Positions 24,174-33,611 of a DNA stretch of 64,000 nt are shown here, piece after piece (the first letter of the stretch is position 1; every line of letters starts with the position of its first letter). The notes beneath the pieces were generated by a model. It worked only from the letters and a program-made list of their open reading frames with translations, was not told the DNA's origin and did not search any database. Both the position numbers and the translations under genes were made by a program. The DNA lies in the NCBI GenBank assembly GCA_050943535.1, contig JBMNPJ010000008.1, positions 56,448-120,447 on the forward strand. The letters are read 5' to 3'. The stretch is from Massiliimalia sp050943535 (GTDB lineage: Bacteria > Bacillota > Clostridia > Oscillospirales > Ruminococcaceae).

Positions 24174-26594
24174 TTACCGTACACCAGAAACATGCCAGAT
24201 ATTGTCGGCATATTCCTTGATTGCCCGGTCAGAAGAGAACAATCCGGCTTTTGCAATGTTTACAAGGGACATATTGGTAAATTTACGCTGATCCAGATAA
24301 GTGTTGGAAACAGTTTTCTGGATATCTACATAAGAAGCGAAATCAGCCAAGGTCATAAAGGTGTCTGCTGCACCAAAGTGGTTTGTCAGCAGAGACTGAT
24401 ATACTTCATCAAACCGGCTTCCCAGAATACCAGAAGTCAGCATATCCAATACAGCGCGCAGTTCCAGATTGGAGTTGTAGTAATCCATTGGGTGATAACC
24501 CTTGTGCCACAAATCTTCTACTTCTTCTGCTTTCATACCAAACAGGAAGATGTTGTCATCGCCTACCTGCTGGTGAATTTCTACATTTGCACCGTCCAGA
24601 GTACCTACGGTAACAGCACCGTTGATCATCAGTTTCATGTTTCCGGTACCGGAAGCTTCTTTACCCGCAATAGAAATCTGTTCAGAAATATTCGCAGCAG
24701 GAATAATGATTTCTGCCAGAGAAACTTTGTAGTCTTCAATAAAGATAACTTTCAGTTTGTCTCTGGTAACAGGGTCGTTGTTTACCAGCTGAGAAACTGC
24801 GTGGATTAAGCGAATAACCTGTTTCGCCATGAAATATCCTGCAGAAGCTTTTGCTGCGAAAATAAAGGTTCTTGGAACAAAATTAGCGTTTGGATTTGCT
24901 TTGATGTGATTGTACATATACAGGATCTGGAGCACGTTCAAAAGCTGACGTTTGTATTCGTGCAGACGTTTAATCTGTACATCGAAGATGGAATCAGGAT
25001 CTACGATCACACCATTGGTTTCTTCAATGTATTTTGCCAGATTCAATTTGTTTTCCCGTTTTACATCCTGCAGTTTTTTCAGCACAGACGCATCGTCATA
25101 GTATTTCATCAAATCTTCCAATGCGTTGGCATCGTCCACAAAACGGTCACCGATCAGTTCTTTTAACAGATTGGTTAATCCTGGGTTGGACTGGCACAGC
25201 CAGCGGCGATATGCAATCCCGTTGGTTACATTGGTAAATTTGTCCGGAGTAATGTAATAATAATCCCGGAAAATAGAGGTGGTCAGAATATCACTGTGAA
25301 GCTGAGATACGCCGTTTACTTTGTGTACACAGGCAAGGCACAGATTTGCCATGCGAACTTCGTGGTTAGCAATAACAGCCATGTAGTCGATTTTTGCCTG
25401 ATCTCCTGGGTAAACCTGATACAGTTTTTCCAGAAGGCGGCGGTTAATTTCGCATACGATCTGGTATACACGAGGCAGCTGTTCTTTGAACAGGTGTTCT
25501 GGCCAGCGTTCCAGAGCTTCGCTCATAACAGTGTGGTTGGTATAAGCCAGGGTGTTGGAAGTGATATCCCATGCTTCGTCCCAGCCATAGTTAAAGTCAT
25601 CCATCAGGATGCGCATCAGTTCCGGTACACACAAAGCTGGGTGGGTATCGTTAATATGGATTGCAACTTTGTCAGCCAGATTGGACAGAGAATCATATTT
25701 TTCCAGATGTTCTCTTACAATGGTTTGCAAAGAAGCAGAAACCAGCAAATACTGCTGTTTTAAGCGCAGGCGTTTTCCTTCAATGTGGTCGTCTGCCGGA
25801 TACAGAACTTTGGTAATGGCTTCTGCCATGGTGTTTTCTTCCAGCGCTTTTACATATTCGCCCCGTGAGAATGCGGACATATCCAGGCTTTTTGGAGATT
25901 TTGCGCTCCACAGTACCAGTGTATTTACTGCATTGGTATTATAACCGGAAATCAACATGTCATACGGAACTGCTACAACAGTATCATAGTCATACTGAGT
26001 TGCTTTGTATTTTCCGTCTTCAAAGGTTTCTTCCACATGGCCGCCGAATTTTACTGGAACAGATTCATCGGTGCGAGGGATCAGCCATACATCGCCCATT
26101 TCCAGCCAGTTATCAGGGAATTCCATCTGCCATCCGTCAATGATTTTCTGACGGAAAATACCAAATTCATAACGGATAGAATAGCCGCTTGCAGGGATGG
26201 ACATGCTGGTCATAGAGTCCATATAACAGGAAGCCAGACGTCCCAGACCACCGTTGCCCAAACCGGCATCCGGTTCCAGCTGGTAAAGTTCGTTTAAATC
26301 AATATGAAAATCTTTTAATGTTTCTCCAAATAATTTTTCCAGTCCAAGGTTGTACAGATTATTGTGAAGAGAAGTACCTACTAAAAATTCCATGGACATG
26401 TAGCATACTTTTTTCGCATGTTCGGCGTCGCATTTATCCATAAAAGATTTTCTTTTTTTGGATAAAATATCGCGGATCACAAGACAGACAGTCTTGTAAA
26501 CCTGTTGGTGGCTTGCTTCTTTTAAATAACATCCAAAATGGCGCAGACTTTTTTCGTTGAGCAAATCAAGCAGTTCTTGTTTAGACAAATTCAT
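24174..26594 (-). CDS. glgP: Glycogen/maltodextrin phosphorylase
   Basis: The 806-residue enzyme releases glucose-1-phosphate from alpha-1,4-glucans. Visible hallmarks are LGNGGLGRLASCYMDSM early, the pyridoxal-phosphate site EASGTGNMKLMINGA (Lys) late, and the normal family length. It stands apart from the glgBCDA operon, with its own promoter and a leader of about 210 nt. It would drive glycogen breakdown opposite the synthetic operon next door. Confidence 0.97.
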   Translation of the reverse strand: MNLSKQELLDLLNEKSLRHFGCYLKEASHQQVYKTVCLVIRDILSKKRKSFMDKCDAEHAKKVCYMSMEFLVGTSLHNNLYNLGLEKLFGETLKDFHIDLNELYQLEPDAGLGNGGLGRLASCYMDSMTSMSIPASGYSIRYEFGIFRQKIIDGWQMEFPDNWLEMGDVWLIPRTDESVPVKFGGHVEETFEDGKYKATQYDYDTVVAVPYDMLISGYNTNAVNTLVLWSAKSPKSLDMSAFSRGEYVKALEENTMAEAITKVLYPADDHIEGKRLRLKQQYLLVSASLQTIVREHLEKYDSLSNLADKVAIHINDTHPALCVPELMRILMDDFNYGWDEAWDITSNTLAYTNHTVMSEALERWPEHLFKEQLPRVYQIVCEINRRLLEKLYQVYPGDQAKIDYMAVIANHEVRMANLCLACVHKVNGVSQLHSDILTTSIFRDYYYITPDKFTNVTNGIAYRRWLCQSNPGLTNLLKELIGDRFVDDANALEDLMKYYDDASVLKKLQDVKRENKLNLAKYIEETNGVIVDPDSIFDVQIKRLHEYKRQLLNVLQILYMYNHIKANPNANFVPRTFIFAAKASAGYFMAKQVIRLIHAVSQLVNNDPVTRDKLKVIFIEDYKVSLAEIIIPAANISEQISIAGKEASGTGNMKLMINGAVTVGTLDGANVEIHQQVGDDNIFLFGMKAEEVEDLWHKGYHPMDYYNSNLELRAVLDMLTSGILGSRFDEVYQSLLTNHFGAADTFMTLADFASYVDIQKTVSNTYLDQRKFTNMSLVNIAKAGLFSSDRAIKEYADNIWHVSGVR

Positions 26595-26808
26595 TTCATC
26601 AGACCTTTCTCTAAAATGGAAGCTCCTTATCCACTATTGTACGCAAAAATGGGTGCGATGTGAAAAGAATGGATTGAAGAATGGATGAAATACGCACCCT
26701 TTATGGAGTAAAGGGCATAAATTCATTTAGGCGAGAAAACAAAATCAGCAGAAAAAATCAATTAATTCGCAGGGAAATCCCAGCAAAAACGGCTTTCTCA
26801 CCTTTCTT
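26595..26808 (-). other. Long 5' leader of glgP
   Basis: Between the promoter and glgP is an untranslated stretch of about 210 nt. It contains complementary seven-base segments GGGTGCG and CGCACCC about 35 bases apart, enclosing a direct repeat of GAATGGAT. No reading frame or known riboswitch is recognised. It may be a post-transcriptional control element. Confidence 0.35.
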
Positions 26809-26837
26809 AGTATAGCTAAAATTGGCATAAAATACAA
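26809..26837 (-). promoter_or_regulatory. Promoter of glgP
   Basis: On the minus strand TTGTAT (26837-26832) and TATACT (26814-26809) are spaced by 17 bp. The stretch from 26838 to 26990 between this promoter and the glgA terminator holds nothing else that I recognise. Confidence 0.7.
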
Positions 26838-26991
26838 GTTGCATTTCATACAAATTCCCAAACGAGTGCCGCAGGGGAAGTAAAATGCATTGGGGTACAC
26901 GTAAAAATCAGGAAACATAATTCCATATTACAAAAACAAAACAACACAGTTTTGACCTGCAAGAAAGATTATTGACTAAAAAATACCCCGC

Positions 26992-27036
26992 AAAAACCCG
27001 GTATTCCAGAAAAAATAACGGAATACCGGGTTTTTG
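26992..27036 (-). terminator. Terminator of the glgBCDA operon
   Basis: AAAAACCCGGTATTCC (26992-27007) pairs perfectly with GGAATACCGGGTTTTT (27020-27035). Confidence 0.88.
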
Positions 27037-27109
27037 TGAATATTGCCCTATCTGCCAAGAACAAATTCGGGCAAAAGAGAGAAAAGAATGTTGTAATTTG
27101 CAAAAATCA

Positions 27110-28543
27110 TTAGAATAATGAGTGATAAATTGCTAAATATTCTTTCACAGGTTCTTTCCAGCTGCAATCTACATTCATCAGATTGGTAACCAGCTGTTTG
27201 AGTTTTTTCTTATCTCCGTTATAGAAATTAATTGCATTGATTAAAGAGCCCAGCATGTCATGTGCGTTGTAGCTCTTGAAGGTAAAGCCGCGTCCTTCCA
27301 TGGTTTCTGGATTCAAAGCAGGAACGGTATCGTATAATCCTCCGGTTTCACGAACAATCGGAATGGTACCGTACCGCATGGAAATCAGCTGGCTCAGGCC
27401 GCAAGGTTCTGCCTGAGAAGGCATTAAGAACAGATCTGCACCAGCATAAACCTGATTGGCCAGTACTGGGTCAAACAGAATATTGGCGGACATCTTGTCC
27501 GGATGTTCCCAAGCCAGACGATAGAACAGGTTTTGGTACCGTTCTTCACCAGTACCTACCACAACAAACTGCAGCGGCAGCTGCATAATGTCGTTTGCTA
27601 CAAATTCTACCAAATCCAATCCTTTGTGTCCTGCCAGACGGGAGATCATGGCAACCATAGGAATATCCTTGTTTACCGGCAGTCCCAGACGTTTCTGAAG
27701 GGCCATTTTGTTTTCAGCTTTTCCTTCCAGATCCCCTGGTTCAAAGTTCTGAGTGATCAAAGGATCGGTCTGGGCGTTGTACAGATCCATATCAATTCCG
27801 TTGACAACACCAGTTACTTTGTAGCCATATTCCTGCAAAATATTCTGCAGGCCGTGAGCAAAGTAAGCATGGCGGATTTCGTAAGAATAGGTGCGGGAAA
27901 CGGTGGTTACCTTGTCTGCCAGCACAATAGCGCTCTTCATAAAGTTCAGGCAGGTATCATAGTGAACGGTGTTAAACCAGTATGGATTCAGCCCTAATAC
28001 TTCTTCGAAGAAAGCATCCGGAACTTTTCCCTGATACTCAATATTGTGAATGGTAAATACGGTTTTAATCCGTTGGAACCGTTCCATATGGCAGTAATTT
28101 GCTTTCAGCCAAAGTGGGATTAAAGCGGTTTGCCAGTCATGAAGGTGAATGACATCTGGAGTGAAATCCAGATGGATCAAAGATTCCAGAATTGCTTTGC
28201 TGAAATAAGCAAACCGTTCTCCGTCATCATAATAACCATAGGCTTTGTCACGGTTAAAGTAGTATTCATTATCAATGAAATAATAAGTGATGTTTGGTTT
28301 TTGTCCTTTGCACCGGAATAAACCGCAGTATTGGCTTCTCCAGGAAAGAGGCACACCGAAGTTGGTAACATATTCAATATCCAGCCCCGGATTGTTTTTA
28401 ATGGATTTGTAATAAGGCAGGAAAATATAAATTTCAGTATCTTCCTGATTGGCTAGTTCGTTGGGCAATGCATAAATTACATCGCCCAAACCGCCGGTTT
28501 TAATATAAGGAGCGCCTTCACTGGCAGCAAATAAAATTTTCAT
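27110..28543 (-). CDS. glgA: Glycogen synthase (ADP-glucose, GT5)
   Basis: The 477-residue enzyme starts with the GT5 signature MKILFAASEGAPYIKTGGLGDV, whose KTGGL binds ADP-glucose. The C-terminal PSQAEPCGLSQLISMRYG holds the catalytic Glu region. It extends alpha-1,4-glucan chains. A 14-codon longer frame exists, but the ATG at 28543 gives the standard start and length with AAAGGA upstream. It is the last gene of the operon glgB-glgC-glgD-glgA. Confidence 0.97.
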   Translation of the reverse strand: MKILFAASEGAPYIKTGGLGDVIYALPNELANQEDTEIYIFLPYYKSIKNNPGLDIEYVTNFGVPLSWRSQYCGLFRCKGQKPNITYYFIDNEYYFNRDKAYGYYDDGERFAYFSKAILESLIHLDFTPDVIHLHDWQTALIPLWLKANYCHMERFQRIKTVFTIHNIEYQGKVPDAFFEEVLGLNPYWFNTVHYDTCLNFMKSAIVLADKVTTVSRTYSYEIRHAYFAHGLQNILQEYGYKVTGVVNGIDMDLYNAQTDPLITQNFEPGDLEGKAENKMALQKRLGLPVNKDIPMVAMISRLAGHKGLDLVEFVANDIMQLPLQFVVVGTGEERYQNLFYRLAWEHPDKMSANILFDPVLANQVYAGADLFLMPSQAEPCGLSQLISMRYGTIPIVRETGGLYDTVPALNPETMEGRGFTFKSYNAHDMLGSLINAINFYNGDKKKLKQLVTNLMNVDCSWKEPVKEYLAIYHSLF

Positions 28544-28590
28544 GGATAGGATTCCTTTCAAATCAAAAGAGTAGATCGGAGGCAAAAAAC

Positions 28591-29709
28591 TTATACTTTT
28601 TCGCCCTTGTGGATGATAATCGGATTAGAAGGAACACCGACCAGAGTACGGTCCTGTGTGATAACAACATCTTTATCGATGATAGCGTAAGAAATATCAG
28701 CGCCTTTTTTCACAACAGTACCCTGCATAATAATCGCATGTTTTACTACTGCGCCTTCTTCGATTTCTACATCACGGAAGATGACAGAGTTTTCTACAGT
28801 ACCGCGGATACGGCATCCGTCAGCGATCAGACAGTCATTTACTACAGAATTTTCTGCGTAGTAGGTAGGAACCTCGTCGCGAACTTTGGTGTAGATCGGG
28901 TTCTGTGGATTAAAGATGTCGTTGCGGACAGTATCGCTTTCCAACAGTTTGCAGTGGTTTTTGAAATAAGAAGCAATATCCCGGTTGCGGAGAACGGTTT
29001 GTTTAAATTCGTAAACATTGATCTCCATCTTTTTATGCATGAAATACCGCTGTAAAAAGTCTTTTTCAAAATGGTACATGCCGTGAGCAATAGAATCTTC
29101 TACTACCTGAATCAGGAATTGTTTGTCGATCACGTACATACCCATACCAATCAGGTTATCCCGTGTATATTCATGGTTCAGGGCAATATCCGTGATGCGT
29201 TCATTTTCTTCACACAATACTAGTTCCTGACGTTCTTCTGGATAGTCAGGATCTTGACGGTTAGCAATTACAGTGATTTTTGCACCGGATTTTACATGAG
29301 AACGAAGAACCGGTTCAAAATCAATATTACAAAGGGTATTGGAATCAGAGAGCAGTACATAATTTCCAGGAGCTCTCTGTAAAAACTGAATAGCGCCAGC
29401 CAGTGCTTCCAGTTTGCCCTGATACAGATTAGACTGTCCAACACCGTAAGGCGGCATAATTACTACACGGCCGTTTTTACGGTTTAAGTCCCATTCTGCG
29501 CAGGATCCCAAATGGTCCATCAAAGACTGATAGTTGTATTTGGTAATGATCCCTACGTTTTCAATACCAGAGTTTGACATGTTAGATAAAATAAAGTCGA
29601 TTAAACGGTATCTGCCCCCAAATGGAACAGAAGCCAAAGTACGATGCTTTGTTAAATCACCTAAAGAAGCATCATAAATATTGGAAAAAATAATACCAAT
29701 CATTTTCAT
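28591..29709 (-). CDS. glgD: GlgD, ADP-glucose pyrophosphorylase-like subunit
   Basis: The 372-residue protein has the nucleotidyltransferase fold followed by left-handed beta-helix repeats. The nucleotide loop of GlgC (AGGQGSRL) is replaced by FSNIYDASLGDLTKHR, so it is probably non-catalytic. In Firmicutes GlgD pairs with GlgC and stimulates it. The remaining PFGGRYRLIDF and SNSGI regions are conserved. The start is behind a weak GGGTG site. It is encoded between glgC and glgA. Confidence 0.94.
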   Translation of the reverse strand: MKMIGIIFSNIYDASLGDLTKHRTLASVPFGGRYRLIDFILSNMSNSGIENVGIITKYNYQSLMDHLGSCAEWDLNRKNGRVVIMPPYGVGQSNLYQGKLEALAGAIQFLQRAPGNYVLLSDSNTLCNIDFEPVLRSHVKSGAKITVIANRQDPDYPEERQELVLCEENERITDIALNHEYTRDNLIGMGMYVIDKQFLIQVVEDSIAHGMYHFEKDFLQRYFMHKKMEINVYEFKQTVLRNRDIASYFKNHCKLLESDTVRNDIFNPQNPIYTKVRDEVPTYYAENSVVNDCLIADGCRIRGTVENSVIFRDVEIEEGAVVKHAIIMQGTVVKKGADISYAIIDKDVVITQDRTLVGVPSNPIIIHKGEKV

Positions 29710-29798
29710 ATGTATTCACCCATTCCTGCCGCCGTGCCGCGGTATCATTTTCACCGATTCTGCACAAGTTTTTGAATCGGATCTGCTAACAATTCGGT

Positions 29799-30989
29799 TT
29801 AAATAATTTCTTTTGGCGCAACTACCTGGTTTTCGGCAATCACTTTGTTGGTGCCGACAACGCTGATGCCCCATGCATTAATTGGGCAGTCACTTGGAGA
29901 TTTACCAACCACAGCATTTTTAGAAATGGTAGCTTTTTCTCCGATAATGGCGTATTCTACGGTGGCGCCTGCTTCAATCACGGTATTTGGCATAATGACA
30001 CTGTCTTTTACTACAGCGCCTTCTTCAATGGTACAGCCAGTGAAGATAATAGAATTTTCTACAGTACCGCGGATGGTACAGCCTTCTGCAGCCATGGAGT
30101 TTTCCATGTTTGCACTGGAAGCAATGAAGGAAGGCTGTTTAGCGTAGTTTCTGGAATAGATTTTAAATTCCTTGTCCTTTAAGTCAATCGGAACAGAAGG
30201 ATTGATTAAGTCCATGTTAGCTTCCCACAAACTTTCAATGGTTCCAACATCTTTCCAGTAACCGGTAAAGTTGTAAGCAAACAGACGCTGCTGGTCTTTC
30301 AACAGATTTGGCAGAATGTTTTTACCAAAGTCGTTGGAAGAATTGGGGTCAGCTTCGTCTTCTACCAGATATTTGCGCAGTACTTTCCAGTTAAAGATGT
30401 AAATACCCATAGAAGCGTTGGTGCTTTTTGCATGTTTTGGTTTTTCTTCAAATTCATAAATAGAATTATCCGGATTGGTGTTGATAATACCAAAACGATA
30501 GGTTTCTTCCATTGGCACGTCAATAACAGCAATGGTACAGTCAGCATTTTTTTCTTTATGGAATGCCAGCATTTTGGAGTAATCCATCTTGTAAATATGG
30601 TCACCGGAAAGGATGAGAACATATTCCGGATTGTACATATCGATGTAATGAATATTCTGGTAAATTGCGTTAGCAGTACCTTTATACCATTCAGATTTTT
30701 CACTCTGAGCATATGGGGGAAGTACAGTAACGCCGCCAAAGTTGCGGTTTAATCCCCATGGCTGTCCGTTACCGATGTAGCTGTTAAGTACCAACGGCTG
30801 ATACTGGGTCAAAATACCTACAGTATCAATTCCGGAATTTACACAGTTGGACAGAGGGAAATCGATAATACGATATTTTCCTCCAAAAGGAACAGCAGGT
30901 TTTGCAATGTCGGATGTCAGTACTTTCAACCGGCTTCCTTGGCCTCCAGCCAGTAACATTGCGATACATTCTTTTCTTCTCTCTAACAT
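29799..30989 (-). CDS. glgC: Glucose-1-phosphate adenylyltransferase
   Basis: The 396-residue enzyme makes ADP-glucose from ATP and glucose-1-phosphate. The loop LLAGGQGSRL (near 12), the KPAVPFGGKYRIIDF segment, LSGDHIYKMDY and the C-terminal beta-helix are all present. GAGGAGG precedes its ATG. A hairpin with CGTCCGG/CCGGACG arms (about 31029-31066) sits between glgB and glgC and might protect or process the mRNA. Confidence 0.96.
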   Translation of the reverse strand: MLERRKECIAMLLAGGQGSRLKVLTSDIAKPAVPFGGKYRIIDFPLSNCVNSGIDTVGILTQYQPLVLNSYIGNGQPWGLNRNFGGVTVLPPYAQSEKSEWYKGTANAIYQNIHYIDMYNPEYVLILSGDHIYKMDYSKMLAFHKEKNADCTIAVIDVPMEETYRFGIINTNPDNSIYEFEEKPKHAKSTNASMGIYIFNWKVLRKYLVEDEADPNSSNDFGKNILPNLLKDQQRLFAYNFTGYWKDVGTIESLWEANMDLINPSVPIDLKDKEFKIYSRNYAKQPSFIASSANMENSMAAEGCTIRGTVENSIIFTGCTIEEGAVVKDSVIMPNTVIEAGATVEYAIIGEKATISKNAVVGKSPSDCPINAWGISVVGTNKVIAENQVVAPKEII

Positions 30990-31072
30990 TAGTTTTGCCT
31001 CCTCGCAATTTTCTTGGGTTTTATCTTTCGTCCGGAAAAGCGGGAGAATTTGCTTTCCCGGACGGAGCGGGC

Positions 31073-33235
31073 TTATTTTTTGGAATCATCCTTTGCAGCT
31101 GTTTTGGTTGTTTTTTTAGCAGCTGGCTTTTTGGCAGCAGTGGATGCTGCTTTTTTGGTTTTTGTGGATTTTGCGGCTGTTTGTTTTGCTGCCGGCTTTT
31201 TGGCAGGAGCCTTTTTAGCAGCAGGCTTTTTCTTGGCAGCCGGTGCAGTTTCTTTGCTGTCTGCTGCTTTTTCACCGGACGCTTTTTCAGCGCTGGCTTT
31301 TTTCTTAGGTGCAGCCTGTTTTGTTACCGTGTAATAAACGGTGGACATCTGAGGCAGGGTAACAGCGATGGAGTATTCATATCCATGCAGCGGAATCATT
31401 TCAGCTTTCACTGGTTTCAATTCTACGCCAGTACCGCCGTATTTTGCATCATCACTGGAAAGAACCGGGGTATAGGTTCCGTAGTAAGGAACACCAATCC
31501 GGTATTCTTCCCGGGTAACCGGACAGAAGTTGCAGGTAACAATTAATTCGTGACCTTTTTTATCAATCCGTCGGAAAGAAATCACGTTCTGGTTAAAGTC
31601 GTCGTGGCTGATCCACTGGAAACCTTCCCAGTCAGTGTCGTTCTGCCACAATTGAGAATGATCTAAATAAAAGTGGTTTAAGTCTTTGTTAAACAGCTGC
31701 ATCTGCTGGTGTTTTGGATAATCAAGAAGCATCCAGTCCAGACTTTGCGCATAGTTCCATTCAATAAACTGAGCAAATTCATTGCCCATGAAGTTGAGCT
31801 TTTTGCCCGGATGAGCCATCATATATCCATAGAAAGCACGCAGGTTATCAAATTTTTGATCGTAATCTCCTGGCATCTTGTTGATCATAGAACATTTTCC
31901 GTGTACCACCTCGTCATGGGACATAGGCAGAATAAAGTTTTCAGAAAATGCATAGGTCATGGAGAAAGTCAGGTTGCGATGCATACCTTTCCGGTACAGA
32001 GGATCGGTGGACATATACTGCAGCATATCGTTCATCCAGCCCATATTCCATTTAAAGCTGAAGCCTAATCCATCATCATAAGGTGGTTTGGTGATCAGCG
32101 GGAAGGAGGTGGATTCTTCTGCAATCATGACTGCGCCTTTATGTTCGCTGAGAACCGCAGTATTCAGATTTTTCAGGAATTCAATGGCTTCCAGGTTGCC
32201 GTTTCCGCCGTATTTGTTGGGGCGCCATTCGCCGCCCTGTTTGCCGTAGTCCAGATACAGCATAGAAGCAACTGCATCTACCCGCAATCCGTCAATGTGG
32301 TATTTTTCCAGCCAGTACATGGCGTTGGAAATTAAGAAACAGCGAACTTCATTTCTGCCGAAGTCAAAGATTCGGGTATTCCAGTCCGGATGTTCCTGTT
32401 TGAGCGGGTCAGAATATTCATAGCAGCATCCGCCGTCAAATTCATAAAGACCGTTTTCATCTTTTGGAAAATGGGCAGGAACCCAGTCCAGAATAACCCC
32501 AATTCCTTCTTTATGACAGCGATTGATAAAGTCCATAAATGCGTGAGGAGTGCCGTACCGGGAAGTAGGAGCATAGTAACCAGTTACCTGATAGCCCCAA
32601 GAAGGGTCATAAGGATATTCAGAAACTGGCATCAATTCAATGTGAGTATATCCCATTTCCTTTACATAGGGGATCAGCTGTTCTGCCATACGGCTGTAGC
32701 TTAAAAATTCATCATTGTCCTGTTTTTTCCAGGAACCCATATGTACTTCATAAATATTCATAGGACTTTGAAGCATATCTTTCCGTGTACGGGTGGCACG
32801 GTAGCGTCCATCAGTCCATTTGTAACCGTCTAAATCATATACCTTGCTGGCAGTACCTGGGCGGGTTTCCATATGATAGGCATAGGGATCGCTTTTATAG
32901 CAGAAGGAACCGTCCTGCTTTTCAATATAATATTTGTAAGCGTCATAAATCTGTACATTTTCAATGAAACATTCCCAAACACTGTCAGAAATTTTTTCCA
33001 TGGAAGGAGCTTCGGTGTAATCCCAATAGTTAAAATCGCCTACAACACGGATGCTCTTGGCGTGAGGAGCCCATACCCGAAAAATGAACCCCTGCTTTTC
33101 ACCAATCTGATGGCGGTGACAGCCTAAAAACTCATAAGTTTTGTAGTTTTCGCCCTTATGGAACAAATACAGAGGAATATCCTCCGGTTTGCTTGTCCTT
33201 TCTACTTGAATCTCCGTTGTTTTTTTCATAGTCAT
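31073..33235 (-). CDS. glgB: Glycogen branching enzyme with histone-like C-terminal tail
   Basis: The 720-residue protein introduces alpha-1,6 branches. It has an N-terminal CBM48-like domain and the GH13 catalytic motifs DGLRVDAVASMLYLDY (nucleophile Asp), MIAEEST (acid Glu) and LPMSHDEVVHG. The enzyme proper ends near residue 638. Residues 639-720 are an added low-complexity tail made almost only of Lys, Ala, Thr, Ser and Pro (repeated AAKKPAAKK-like units), resembling histone H1. Such a tail is not normal for GlgB and could bind DNA, RNA, polyphosphate or the glycogen granule. It is the first gene of the operon. Confidence 0.95.
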   Translation of the reverse strand: MTMKKTTEIQVERTSKPEDIPLYLFHKGENYKTYEFLGCHRHQIGEKQGFIFRVWAPHAKSIRVVGDFNYWDYTEAPSMEKISDSVWECFIENVQIYDAYKYYIEKQDGSFCYKSDPYAYHMETRPGTASKVYDLDGYKWTDGRYRATRTRKDMLQSPMNIYEVHMGSWKKQDNDEFLSYSRMAEQLIPYVKEMGYTHIELMPVSEYPYDPSWGYQVTGYYAPTSRYGTPHAFMDFINRCHKEGIGVILDWVPAHFPKDENGLYEFDGGCCYEYSDPLKQEHPDWNTRIFDFGRNEVRCFLISNAMYWLEKYHIDGLRVDAVASMLYLDYGKQGGEWRPNKYGGNGNLEAIEFLKNLNTAVLSEHKGAVMIAEESTSFPLITKPPYDDGLGFSFKWNMGWMNDMLQYMSTDPLYRKGMHRNLTFSMTYAFSENFILPMSHDEVVHGKCSMINKMPGDYDQKFDNLRAFYGYMMAHPGKKLNFMGNEFAQFIEWNYAQSLDWMLLDYPKHQQMQLFNKDLNHFYLDHSQLWQNDTDWEGFQWISHDDFNQNVISFRRIDKKGHELIVTCNFCPVTREEYRIGVPYYGTYTPVLSSDDAKYGGTGVELKPVKAEMIPLHGYEYSIAVTLPQMSTVYYTVTKQAAPKKKASAEKASGEKAADSKETAPAAKKKPAAKKAPAKKPAAKQTAAKSTKTKKAASTAAKKPAAKKTTKTAAKDDSKK

Positions 33236-33480
33236 TACATCAAACCCCTATTCCGATTATATTTTTATGTACAATCTTGTCCTGTTATTAGAATTATCCA
33301 TGAATCAGAAAGCATTATTCTGATTCGCTTTATCTATATTATACAACAACTGGTGAAAAATTACCATATAAATTATTTTTAAAATATCATATTTGTGCTA
33401 ATTTTACAAGTTGTTAACGTGATTTTAGCGTAATGCGACCAAAATTAGGCGGAAAATATGAAAATCCAACAATTATTTTC
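33236..33480 (-). other. Upstream region of the glgBCDA operon
   Basis: The minus strand carries two TATAAT hexamers (33261-33256 and 33343-33338), neither with a good -35, and between them a perfect hairpin GAATCAGAA/TTCTGATTC (about 33302-33327). The operon promoter is probably here, but which -10 is used is unclear. No gene is visible. Confidence 0.45.
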
Positions 33481-33523
33481 AAAAATTGAATCTTATTTTT
33501 TGACAAAACAGGGGAATTTGGCG

Positions 33524-33552
33524 TTGACATCCGGGCATATGCACACTATAAT
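33524..33552 (+). promoter_or_regulatory. Consensus promoter of the DUF134-mrp operon
   Basis: TTGACA (33524-33529), 17 bp, TATAAT (33547-33552). Confidence 0.88.
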
Positions 33553-33572
33553 GAGGAAGTGGGCATATACCC
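33533..33572. promoter_or_regulatory. Duplicated operator-like sites over the DUF134 promoter
   Basis: GGGCATATGCAC (33533-33544) lies in the promoter spacer and GGGCATATACCC (33561-33572) lies at the start of transcription. Both are near-palindromes of the form GGGyATATrCCC, with centres 28 bp apart. The position suggests repression by the DUF134 protein itself or another regulator. Confidence 0.55.
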
Positions 33573-33611
33573 GAATCCGAAAAAGGCAATGATGCACAGG
33601 GGGGATGATGT

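Noticed and set aside
31021..31334. Frames rich in Lys/Pro or Phe/Ala over the GlgB tail
   Set aside because: They are out-of-frame shadows of the low-complexity tail.
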